From positions 1 to 6,393 of the forward strand of contig CAAGMP010000221.1 of the NCBI GenBank assembly GCA_900771065.1: a stretch of 6,393 nucleotides of DNA, given 5' to 3'. A program made the translations under genes and the position numbers. The notes beneath the pieces are model-generated. The model did not search any database. It saw nothing but the letters and a program-made list of their open reading frames with translations, and was not told where the DNA came from. Below, piece by piece: positions 1 to 5,578 of this stretch. Source of the stretch: an uncultured Acinetobacter sp. (GTDB lineage: Bacteria > Pseudomonadota > Gammaproteobacteria > Pseudomonadales > Moraxellaceae). Numbering within the stretch: the stretch's first letter is position 1; the number at the start of each line of letters is the position of its first letter.

Positions 1-1497
1 ATCATAAATTCCACGGCGTAAATCATGAATAATTTTGACGCGTTCAACCGTATCAACATCAGAATGTAAATACGCTACTTTAATCTGATATTCTTGCAAA
101 TACGAAGTTAAATCTTCTGCCATGCGTTTGGTTAATGTGGTGATTAATACACGTTCATTTTTATTTTTACGTAAATTAATTTCCGATAAAACATCATCTA
201 CTTGGGTTAAAACTGGACGAATTTCAATTTCAGGATCAATCAAACCTGTTGGGCGAACCACTTGTTCCACAATTTGTTCCGCACGCTGTAACTCATATTG
301 CGCAGGAGTTGCACTAACATAAATGGTTGAGGGAATAATTTTTTGCCATTCTTCAAATTTCATTGGACGATTGTCCATTGCACTTGGCAAACGGAAACCA
401 TAATTGACTAAATTTTCTTTACGTGAAAAATCGGCTTTATACATTGCGCCAATTTGTGGCACAGTCACATGCGATTCATCAATAATTAACAATGCATCTG
501 CGGGTAAATAGTCAAATAAAGTAGGTGGTGCTTCCCCTGCTTGTCTTCCCGACAAATGACGTGAATAATTTTCAATGCCGTTGGTATAACCCAATTGCTG
601 CATCATTTCTAAATCATAACGTGTGCGTTGTTCTAAACGTTGCGCTTCGACTAATTTGTCATTTTGTTTTAAGAAAGCCAAACGCTGTTGCAATTCAGTT
701 TTAATGGTTTCAATGGCACGTTGCAAATGATCTTTTGGTGTTACGTAATGACTTTTAGGATAAATGGTGACACGCGGTACTTTGCGAAGTACTTTCCCTG
801 TAATCGGATCAAACCAACGAATAGAATCAATTTCATCATCAAATAATTCAATGCGAACTGCTTCTTGTTCAGATTCGGCTGGGAAAATATCTATGATTTC
901 ACCTCGAATACGATACGTTCCGCGTAAAAATTCAAATTCATTGCGTGTATATTGCATTTCAACTAAACGATGAATAATTTGATCTCGATGTACGCGATCA
1001 CCTTGAACCACATGCAACAACATATTCATATAAGCATTTGGATCACCTAAACCATAAATAGCTGAAACAGAAGCGACAATAATGGCATCTTTACGTTCTA
1101 ACAAAGCGCGCGTTGCCGATAAACGCATTTGATCAATATGATCATTAATCGAAGAATCTTTTTCAATAAATGTATCAGAAGAAGGAACATAGGCTTCGGG
1201 CTGATAATAATCATAATAACTGACAAAATACTCAACCGCATTGTGAGGAAAAAAAGCCTTAAATTCACCATAAAGCTGTGCAGCTAAGGTTTTATTGTGC
1301 GCCATCACAATGGTTGGACGTTGTAATTGGGCAATCACATTTGCCATTGTATAGGTTTTGCCCGAACCCGTGACACCCAATAACAATTGATCATGAAAAC
1401 CGCGTTGGACGCCTTGCACTAATTTGGCAATTGCCTGCGGTTGATCCCCTGCAGGTTGATAGGTTGTAACCAATTTAAATGCTGTATTTTCGTCCAT
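1..1497 (-). CDS. uvrB: UvrB, excinuclease ABC subunit B (3' end outside window)
   Basis: UvrB is the damage-verifying helicase-like subunit of nucleotide excision repair. It is loaded by UvrA and recruits the UvrC nuclease in the cytoplasm. The frame is open from an ATG at 1497 to the left edge and gives 499 of the roughly 670 residues usual for the family, with no frameshift seen. The Walker A loop GVTGSGKT lies at residues 41-48. The aromatic beta-hairpin that clamps damaged DNA (YFVSYYDYYQPEAY) is at 90-103, the Walker B-type DESH at 340-343, SATP at 395-398 and TKRMAED at 456-462. Motif VI and the C-terminal UvrC-binding coiled coil lie beyond the window. The start is supported by GAGG 8 bases upstream and by alignment of the N-terminus (FKLVTTYQPAGDQP) with the E. 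coli protein as I recall it. It is divergent from the macro-like gene. Identity is essentially certain. Confidence 0.98.
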   Translation of the reverse strand, partial: MDENTAFKLVTTYQPAGDQPQAIAKLVQGVQRGFHDQLLLGVTGSGKTYTMANVIAQLQRPTIVMAHNKTLAAQLYGEFKAFFPHNAVEYFVSYYDYYQPEAYVPSSDTFIEKDSSINDHIDQMRLSATRALLERKDAIIVASVSAIYGLGDPNAYMNMLLHVVQGDRVHRDQIIHRLVEMQYTRNEFEFLRGTYRIRGEIIDIFPAESEQEAVRIELFDDEIDSIRWFDPITGKVLRKVPRVTIYPKSHYVTPKDHLQRAIETIKTELQQRLAFLKQNDKLVEAQRLEQRTRYDLEMMQQLGYTNGIENYSRHLSGRQAGEAPPTLFDYLPADALLIIDESHVTVPQIGAMYKADFSRKENLVNYGFRLPSAMDNRPMKFEEWQKIIPSTIYVSATPAQYELQRAEQIVEQVVRPTGLIDPEIEIRPVLTQVDDVLSEINLRKNKNERVLITTLTKRMAEDLTSYLQEYQIKVAYLHSDVDTVERVKIIHDLRRGIYD

Positions 1498-1505
1498 AAT
1501 TTAAA

Positions 1506-1509
1506 CCTC
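1506..1509 (-). promoter_or_regulatory. Shine-Dalgarno site of uvrB
   Basis: GAGG on the minus strand ends 8 bases before the ATG at 1497. It supports that start over any downstream alternative. Confidence 0.75.
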
Positions 1510-1526
1510 ATTTTCGCTTGGTCTTT

Positions 1527-1535
1527 ATTCTAACA
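1527..1535 (-). promoter_or_regulatory. Candidate extended -10 promoter of uvrB
   Basis: On the minus strand TGT directly precedes TAGAAT (hexamer at 1527-1532), an extended -10 pattern. It would start transcription near 1520 and leave a leader of about 22 bases. There is no good -35 at 16 to 18 bases, which extended -10 promoters can tolerate. A second minus-strand hexamer, a perfect TATAAT at 1613-1618, could give a longer leader but also lacks a clear -35; its -35 position would fall inside the start of the divergent gene. Confidence 0.45.
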
Positions 1536-1572
1536 AAAGTTGCAAATTTACAGCGGATTCGATGACAAAGTC

Positions 1573-1604
1573 TTGACCTCAGTAGCATTCAACGGCAACA
1601 TAAA
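1573..1604 (+). promoter_or_regulatory. Weak candidate promoter of the macro-like gene
   Basis: TTGACC at 1573-1578 matches the -35 consensus at five of six bases. The -10 is poor: CATAAA at 1599-1604 sits 20 bases away and the hexamer at the ideal spacing (1596-1601) is worse. The whole space between the two divergent starts is 137 bases, so some promoter for the plus-strand gene should lie here, but this assignment is tentative. Confidence 0.25.
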
Positions 1605-1634
1605 ACTAAGCAATTATACCTAAAGTCAAATTCA

Positions 1635-2426
1635 ATGAATTATCAATATCATAATGAAGACATTATTAAAACTTTACCTGAAAATACCATTTTTGTTTTT
1701 GGCAGCAATTTATTAGGACGTCATGCAGGCGGTGCAGCACGAACGGCTTGTTTACATTTTGGGGCAGTGCAAGGCGTTGGACGCGGTTGGATGGGACAAA
1801 GTTTTGCTATTCCCACTATCAATGAACATTTAGAACCCATGCCTTTATCGCAAATTCAACATTATATTGATGAATTTAAAGTTTACGTTAAAAATCATCC
1901 TAAAAATCAATATTTTATTACTTCAATTGGTTGTGGCATTGCGGGTTATCAAATTGAAGAAATTGCTCCAATGTTTAAAGGAATTGCTAAAAATGTCATT
2001 TTACCGATTTCATTTCAAGTTTTTTTAGAACCTGCTTTACCGAAATTGACGCAAAAACTATTGCATAAAATTTTTCGTGATAATGTTATTTTTTCAACCG
2101 AACCCAACGAAACAGTTGAACAACTCAATTTAAATAAATCGGAAAAACATTTAGCTAAAATTATTTTAAATAGCCAATTGTATCCAACCGATCAAAATGG
2201 GCGTGATCGGGTTTTTGAAATTCAAGATATTTTGTATGCGCTAAATGGGAAAATCTTTGAGTTTCAAAGCAATTCTGAAGGACCAATGATTTTTGTAAGC
2301 TATATTTTGGCTTTACTCGAATTGTATCAAATCAATGAAAAAGACTTTGCCGATGTCTGGCAAGGTGAGCGTGAAATTGCAGCGCCACAACCTGCCAACA
2401 AAGCCAAAAAATATCATCGCAAATAA
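1635..2426 (+). CDS. Macro-domain-like protein with an unassigned C-terminal half
   Basis: A 263-residue cytoplasmic protein with no signal peptide or clear membrane segment. Residues about 17-128 look like a macro-type ADP-ribose-binding fold: a strand ending in FVFGSN (20-25), a glycine-rich loop GRHAGGAA (28-35), FGAVQGVGRGWMGQSFAIPT (42-61), and a second loop TSIGCGIAGY (96-105), where macro domains normally hold the second phosphate-binding turn. The N-terminal pattern resembles a family named after A1S_2505, an Acinetobacter 'phage-like' protein; this is recalled, not searched. Residues about 130-263 match nothing I recognise and end in a basic tail (KAKKYHRK). ADP-ribose or nucleotide binding is inferred; catalysis is not shown. 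Upstream there is only a weak AAAG, so expression may be low. It is divergent from uvrB and ends 2 bases before a hairpin terminator stem. No DarT-like partner lies beside it. Confidence 0.82.
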   Translation: MNYQYHNEDIIKTLPENTIFVFGSNLLGRHAGGAARTACLHFGAVQGVGRGWMGQSFAIPTINEHLEPMPLSQIQHYIDEFKVYVKNHPKNQYFITSIGCGIAGYQIEEIAPMFKGIAKNVILPISFQVFLEPALPKLTQKLLHKIFRDNVIFSTEPNETVEQLNLNKSEKHLAKIILNSQLYPTDQNGRDRVFEIQDILYALNGKIFEFQSNSEGPMIFVSYILALLELYQINEKDFADVWQGEREIAAPQPANKAKKYHRK

Positions 2427-2427
2427 A

Positions 2428-2449
2428 AAGCCAATCTGCTGATTGGCTT
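2428..2449. terminator. Two-way terminator between convergent genes
   Basis: A perfect 9-bp stem, AAGCCAATC (2428-2436) against GATTGGCTT (2441-2449), with the loop TGCT. On the plus strand it is followed by ATTTTAA, and on the minus strand by a better T tract, TTTATTT, after the stem's own TT. It can end the macro-like gene (stop 2424-2426) and the small minus-strand gene (stop 2453-2455). Confidence 0.85.
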
Positions 2450-2452
2450 ATT

Positions 2453-2635
2453 TTAACGTTTACCCATCGACTTGCGTGTACCGCGCGGTGGTGGGAAAAT
2501 ACGATCGGCATAACCTTGGTCTTTAGGACGCACTTGATTGTGTGCAGCATCAATCAAAGCTTGCTGCTCGGCATTTGGCATTGCAAATGGCAAACTCACC
2601 AAAGGCTTTTTTGCAGCATGACGCGGCTTACTCAT
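2453..2635 (-). CDS. Small basic protein of unknown function, 60 residues
   Basis: I do not recognise a family. The protein has many Lys and Arg residues, especially at both ends (SKPRHAAKK and RGTRKSMGKR), with a more neutral middle (PNAEQQALIDAAHNQV) that could form a short helix, then a proline-rich turn (IFPPPRG). It has no membrane segment and no cysteine. The basic, glycine- and proline-containing tail would suit contact with nucleic acid or the ribosome, but that is only inference. Support for a real gene comes from its surroundings: a good promoter (TTGAAA, 18 bases, TAAAAT) places a start of transcription about 20 bases upstream, a terminator with a T tract follows the stop directly, and it fills an otherwise empty gap. 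The ribosome site is weak (GAG 8 bases before the ATG). The overlapping longer minus-strand frame (2332-2553) runs through the terminator into the macro-like gene and is taken as spurious. Confidence 0.7.
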   Translation of the reverse strand: MSKPRHAAKKPLVSLPFAMPNAEQQALIDAAHNQVRPKDQGYADRIFPPPRGTRKSMGKR

Positions 2636-2663
2636 ATAAATTACTCATAAAAACTTGAACTGT

Positions 2664-2693
2664 ATTTTAAAGACTTTTTCTAATGTGTTTCAA
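2664..2693 (-). promoter_or_regulatory. Promoter of the 60-residue protein gene
   Basis: Minus-strand TTGAAA (2688-2693) and TAAAAT (2664-2669) are 18 bases apart. Each differs from the sigma-70 consensus at one or two positions. Transcription would start near 2657, about 22 bases before the ATG. Confidence 0.6.
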
Positions 2694-2741
2694 CCTTCCG
2701 TTGCTTTTTTCAAATAAATCTGATTTTTTCACATTTTAATG

Positions 2742-2773
2742 CACCTAAATGGTGTTGAATAAGGTAATATAAT
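2742..2773 (+). promoter_or_regulatory. Promoter region of the aminotransferase gene
   Basis: A perfect TATAAT lies at 2768-2773, giving a leader of about 35 bases. The hexamer 17 bases upstream (CTAAAT, 2745-2750) is a poor -35. A short dyad, CACC (2742-2745) and GGTG (2751-2754), straddles that position and could be a factor-binding site that compensates for it, but a 4-bp arm can easily arise by chance. Confidence 0.5.
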
Positions 2774-2800
2774 TTGCTTTTTATTTTTTAAACCTTATAA

Positions 2801-2806
2801 GAAGGA
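2801..2806 (+). promoter_or_regulatory. Strong Shine-Dalgarno site that fixes the GTG start
   Basis: GAAGGA lies 8 bases before the GTG at 2815. The first ATG in frame is far inside the conserved fold, so this site decides the unusual GTG start. Confidence 0.88.
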
Positions 2807-2814
2807 ATACTGCC

Positions 2815-4050
2815 GTGGACGTACGTCTCTCTGATCGTGTAAATGCCATCAAACCGTCGCCAACGTTGGCTGTGACCAACAAAGCTGCTGAACTTAAAGC
2901 AGCAGGTCACAATGTGATTGGCTTGGGTGCAGGTGAACCAGATTTTGATACCCCACAACACATCAAAGATGCAGCAATTGCAGCGATTAACAACGGTTTT
3001 ACAAAATATACCGCTGTTGACGGTACGCCAGGTCTTAAAAAAGCAATTATTGCTAAATTAAAACGTGACAATAACTTAGACTATGCAGCAAACCAAATTT
3101 TGGTTTCTTGCGGTGGTAAGCAATCATTCTTTAACTTGGCTTTAGCTTTGTTAAACAAAGGCGATGAAGTGATTATTCCTGCACCTTACTGGGTAAGCTA
3201 TCCAGATATGGTGATTATCGCTGAAGGTACACCTGTTATTGTAAAATGTGGTGAAGAACAACGTTTTAAAATCACACCTGCTCAATTAGAAGCAGCAATT
3301 ACAGACAAAACACGTTTAGTGGTATTAAACAGCCCATCAAACCCAACTGGGATGATTTACACTAAAGAAGAATTAGAAGCTTTAGCTGAAGTTCTACGCA
3401 AATATCCAGAAGTATTTATTGCTTCTGACGATATGTATGAACCAATTCGTTGGCAAGATGAATTCTATAACATTGCAACCGTTGCACCTGACCTTTACGA
3501 GCGCACAATCGTATTAAATGGTGTTTCTAAAGCGTATGCAATGACTGGCTGGCGTATCGGCTATGCAGCAGGTCCTGCTAAGCTAATCGGTGCAATGAAA
3601 AAAATCCAATCTCAATCAACTTCAAACCCAACTTCTATTTCACAAGTTGCAGCAGAAGCGGCATTGAATGGTCCTCAAAACGTTTTACAACCAATGGTTG
3701 AAGCATTTAAACGCCGTCATGACTTGGTTGTAAATGGCTTAAATGATATTACAGGGATTACTTGCCTTCCTGCTGATGGTGCATTCTACGCTTATGCTAA
3801 CATCAAACCATTAATTCGTGCTAAAGGTTTAAAATCTTGCACAGAATTCTCTGCTTGGTTACTTGAAGAAACTGGCGTTGCAGTTGTACCTGGCGATGCA
3901 TTTGGTTTAGGTGGTTTCATGCGTATTTCTTATGCAACAGCTGACGAAGTGTTGGTTGATGCTTTAGCGCGTATCAAAAAAGCAGCTGAATCAATTGAAG
4001 GTGTTGAACAAGCAATTGCTTCTATTGAAGCGGAAAAAGCAGCACAATAA
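2815..4050 (+). CDS. aspC: Class I beta aspartate-type aminotransferase (PLP-dependent)
   Basis: A 411-residue cytosolic fold-type I enzyme that moves an amino group between aspartate (or a related donor) and a 2-oxo acid. The lysine that holds PLP is K239 in SKAYAMTGWRIGY. Other family residues seen are GAGEPDFDTP (38-47), YW at 125-126 stacking on the cofactor, NSPSNPTG (172-179), D205 and Y208 in SDDMYE, R247, and R370 in MRISYA for the substrate alpha-carboxylate. GGKQ at 100-103 places K102 where the Thermus subgroup I beta enzyme has its side-chain carboxylate-binding lysine, so this is the Thermus-type and not the E. coli AspC-type subgroup; the symbol is conventional. T17 in KPSPT together with K102 also fits enzymes that use prephenate. 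A tail of about 15 residues rich in Ala and Glu extends past the usual end. It has its own promoter and terminator. Low-resolution function is certain; the preferred substrate is not. Confidence 0.95.
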   Translation: MDVRLSDRVNAIKPSPTLAVTNKAAELKAAGHNVIGLGAGEPDFDTPQHIKDAAIAAINNGFTKYTAVDGTPGLKKAIIAKLKRDNNLDYAANQILVSCGGKQSFFNLALALLNKGDEVIIPAPYWVSYPDMVIIAEGTPVIVKCGEEQRFKITPAQLEAAITDKTRLVVLNSPSNPTGMIYTKEELEALAEVLRKYPEVFIASDDMYEPIRWQDEFYNIATVAPDLYERTIVLNGVSKAYAMTGWRIGYAAGPAKLIGAMKKIQSQSTSNPTSISQVAAEAALNGPQNVLQPMVEAFKRRHDLVVNGLNDITGITCLPADGAFYAYANIKPLIRAKGLKSCTEFSAWLLEETGVAVVPGDAFGLGGFMRISYATADEVLVDALARIKKAAESIEGVEQAIASIEAEKAAQ

Positions 4051-4061
4051 GCTTATTTTTC

Positions 4062-4094
4062 TTAAAAAAACCCACATAATGTGGGTTTTTTTAA
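4062..4094. terminator. Symmetrical 15-bp intrinsic terminator
   Basis: A perfect inverted repeat with core CCCACA/TGTGGG and loop TAA. It is flanked by seven A (4064-4070) and seven T (4086-4092), and extends by TT/AA at 4062-4063 and 4093-4094. It lies 11 bases after the aminotransferase stop. Because both strands present a GC stem followed by T7, it should also stop transcripts arriving from the right, including that of the dehydrogenase gene. Confidence 0.95.
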
Positions 4095-4112
4095 TGACAA
4101 TTTAAATACATT

Positions 4113-4142
4113 TTGACACTTTTTCTCGCTAGCATGCATTTT
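4113..4142 (+). promoter_or_regulatory. Candidate promoter of the small plus-strand ORF
   Basis: A perfect TTGACA lies at 4113-4118. The -10 candidate CATTTT (4137-4142, 18 bases away) is weak. Transcription would start near 4149, only about 8 bases before the first ATG and about 40 before the second. The overlapping palindromes GCTAGC (4128-4133) and ATGCAT (4134-4139) lie in the spacer; I give them no function. Confidence 0.4.
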
Positions 4143-4156
4143 TATTTCGCTTTAAA

Positions 4157-4411
4157 ATGACGTACAACATTTTTGTATCGACTAAAATTATGCGTTATCA
4201 AATTATTGATGTTTATCATAATCAAACTATAAAACGCTATATTGCAAAATGTTTAAAACCACATTCACCGCAGTTTATTGAGATTGAAAGTCAACGTACT
4301 TTATGTCTGCATGCAGATATTATCGATTTTGACCCCAAAACAGCTGAAGCTTCTTGGATTACAGGTGAACCGATTGCTTTGCATATTACACATAGTTTTG
4401 ATGCACTGTAA
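4157..4411 (+). CDS. Small hypothetical protein, 84 residues (or 73 from the second ATG)
   Basis: I recognise no family. The sequence has protein-like composition: an IIDVYHN strand, then KRYIAKCLKPHSPQFIEIESQ, and an acidic C-terminal half (ADIIDFDPKTAEASWITGEP). It has no signal peptide or membrane helix and two cysteines. Neither start has a clear Shine-Dalgarno site. The first ATG (4157) would be nearly leaderless if the TTGACA promoter is used. The second (4190, MRYQIIDVYHN) gives a more natural N-terminus and a 40-base leader, and I slightly prefer it. Its last 26 bases overlap the 3' end of the dehydrogenase gene on the other strand, and no terminator for it is visible. If it is not a gene, the stretch between the aminotransferase and dehydrogenase stops (4051-4385) holds only the terminator. 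Confidence 0.55.
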   Translation: MTYNIFVSTKIMRYQIIDVYHNQTIKRYIAKCLKPHSPQFIEIESQRTLCLHADIIDFDPKTAEASWITGEPIALHITHSFDAL

Positions 4412-5426
4412 ACGAATCACACAAATCAAGCAAACGATTGGCATATCCCCACTCGTTGTCATACCATGCAAAAACTTTGGCTTGTTGCCCTACAACCATA
4501 GTCTGCATTAAATCTACCACCAACGAATAAGGTGAATGATTAAAGTCGCTTGAAACCAAAGGCTCATTGGTTACTGCCATAATTTGCTGATATTGCGTGT
4601 TGGCAGCTTGAGTTAAATGCTGATTAATTGATTCCAGCGTAATTTCTGCTGTTGTGGTAAAGGTTAAATCAATTGCCGCTACATTTAAAGTCGGTACTCG
4701 AATAGAATATCCTTCTACTTTATCTGCCATTTTAGGTAGAACTTGTTTTAATGCACCTAAAGCCGATGAGGTTGTTGGAATAATATTATGTCCCGCTGCA
4801 CGTGCACGGCGTAAATCACGATGTGCATGATCTAAAACCGCTTGATCTGTGGTGACAGCATGAATTTCAGTCATTAACGCAGTTTGTATACCAAAAGCAT
4901 CATCAATAATTTTAACTAAAGGCACTAAAGCCTGCGTGGTGCAAGAGACACTCGAAATAATTTGATCGGTTGTTTTTACTTCATGATGATTGACACCATA
5001 AACAATGGCACAGTCTACACTGTCAAATGGTGCAGCACCAATAATCACACGTTTTGCGCCCGCATCCAAATGTTGCGTTGCCGCAGCGCGTGAACGAAAC
5101 AAACCTGTACATTCTAAAACTACATCAATATTTAAATTTTTCCAAGGTAAATGAATGGGTTGTGTTTGATTCAGCACTTGGACTTTCAGTTTTGATTGTG
5201 CCAATTGAATTTGAAAATAATGTTGATTATTTTCAGTGATAATTTCAACTTGACCTTGAAAACGTCCATGAGTTGAATCGTATTTAAATAAATGCAATAA
5301 AGTTTCAATTGGAGCAATGTCATTAATAGCAACAATTTCAAAATTGAAATGTTTAGGATTTTCAAACCATGCTCGTAAAACATTACGACCAATGCGACCA
5401 AATCCATTTATTGCTATTCGTTGCAT
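4386..5426 (-). CDS. GAPDH / erythrose-4-phosphate dehydrogenase family enzyme
   Basis: A 346-residue NAD-dependent aldehyde-phosphate dehydrogenase, cytosolic and expected to be a tetramer. The nucleotide-binding fold opens with INGFGRIGRN (6-15), and D36 in INDIA favours NAD over NADP. The catalytic pair is C162 in SCTT and H189 in EIHAVT. R243 in IRVPTLNV and N324 in WYDNEWGYAN complete the active site. Canonical GapA enzymes have SCTTN and NETGY; here they read SCTTQ and NEWGY. The stretches HRDLRRARAA (202-211) and LVSSDFNHSP (290-299) look closer to Epd, which oxidises erythrose 4-phosphate for vitamin B6 synthesis, though several true GAPDHs share them. I therefore give no symbol. AAGGA lies 6 bases before the ATG. 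It sits downstream of sohB on the same strand but behind a terminator, so it probably has its own promoter. Its 3' end overlaps the small plus-strand ORF. Confidence 0.93.
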   Translation of the reverse strand: MQRIAINGFGRIGRNVLRAWFENPKHFNFEIVAINDIAPIETLLHLFKYDSTHGRFQGQVEIITENNQHYFQIQLAQSKLKVQVLNQTQPIHLPWKNLNIDVVLECTGLFRSRAAATQHLDAGAKRVIIGAAPFDSVDCAIVYGVNHHEVKTTDQIISSVSCTTQALVPLVKIIDDAFGIQTALMTEIHAVTTDQAVLDHAHRDLRRARAAGHNIIPTTSSALGALKQVLPKMADKVEGYSIRVPTLNVAAIDLTFTTTAEITLESINQHLTQAANTQYQQIMAVTNEPLVSSDFNHSPYSLVVDLMQTMVVGQQAKVFAWYDNEWGYANRLLDLCDSFTVHQNYV

Positions 5427-5432
5427 GACTGT

Positions 5433-5437
5433 TCCTT
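5433..5437 (-). promoter_or_regulatory. Shine-Dalgarno site of the dehydrogenase gene
   Basis: Minus-strand AAGGA lies 6 bases before the ATG at 5426. It supports this start, which also places the nucleotide-binding motif at the usual distance from the N-terminus. Confidence 0.8.
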
Positions 5438-5465
5438 ATTGTTAGACAGTAGTAAAAGCATGTTT

Positions 5466-5495
5466 ATGTTAAAGGATTTAATAAAAATATCGCAA
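5466..5495 (-). promoter_or_regulatory. Candidate promoter of the dehydrogenase gene
   Basis: Minus-strand TTGCGA (5490-5495) and TAACAT (5466-5471) are 18 bases apart, giving a leader of about 30 bases. Both hexamers are partial matches, so this is tentative. Its position after the sohB terminator fits an independent transcript. Confidence 0.4.
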
Positions 5496-5535
5496 AGTTT
5501 TTGTGCATTTATTCAATGGAAAAATCAATCTTAAA

Positions 5536-5565
5536 ATAAAAAAAGCACATAAACTGTGCTTTCTT
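5536..5565 (-). terminator. Intrinsic terminator of sohB
   Basis: An 8-bp stem, AAAGCACA (5542-5549) against TGTGCTTT (5555-5562), with a 5-base loop. On the minus strand the stem runs into seven T then ATTTT. It lies 17 bases after the sohB stop. The plus-strand side has only a broken T run, so it works mainly leftward. Confidence 0.88.
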
Positions 5566-5578
5566 ATTTTATGGTCAG

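Noticed and set aside
122..973. Plus-strand ORFs at 122-322 and 764-973.
   Set aside because: They lie antisense to the conserved UvrB reading frame and their products look like nothing functional.
1498..1570. A possible SOS box upstream of uvrB (CTGT half-site on the minus strand at 1550-1553).
   Set aside because: The matching ACAG half is absent at the right spacing, and Acinetobacter is known to lack a standard LexA.
2332..2553. Minus-strand ORF of 73 residues overlapping the end of the macro-like gene.
   Set aside because: It crosses the terminator and both flanking genes in another frame; the 60-residue frame has the promoter and fitting stop.
1635..2635. The macro-like gene and the 60-residue gene as a DarTG-like toxin-antitoxin pair.
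   Set aside because: They are convergent with a terminator between them, and the small protein has no ADP-ribosyltransferase motif. No DarT-like gene is in the window.
2734..4761. An identical 16-base word, TTTTAATGCACCTAAA, at 2734-2749 (upstream of the aminotransferase) and at 4746-4761 (inside the dehydrogenase gene).
   Set aside because: The second copy is ordinary coding sequence in a conserved part of the enzyme, there are only two copies, and an AT-rich word of this length can recur by chance. Probably not a regulatory repeat.
4278..5407. ORFs at 4278-4511 (+), 5054-5239 (+) and 5186-5407 (-).
   Set aside because: Each is an out-of-frame or antisense shadow of the small ORF or the dehydrogenase gene, with biased composition.
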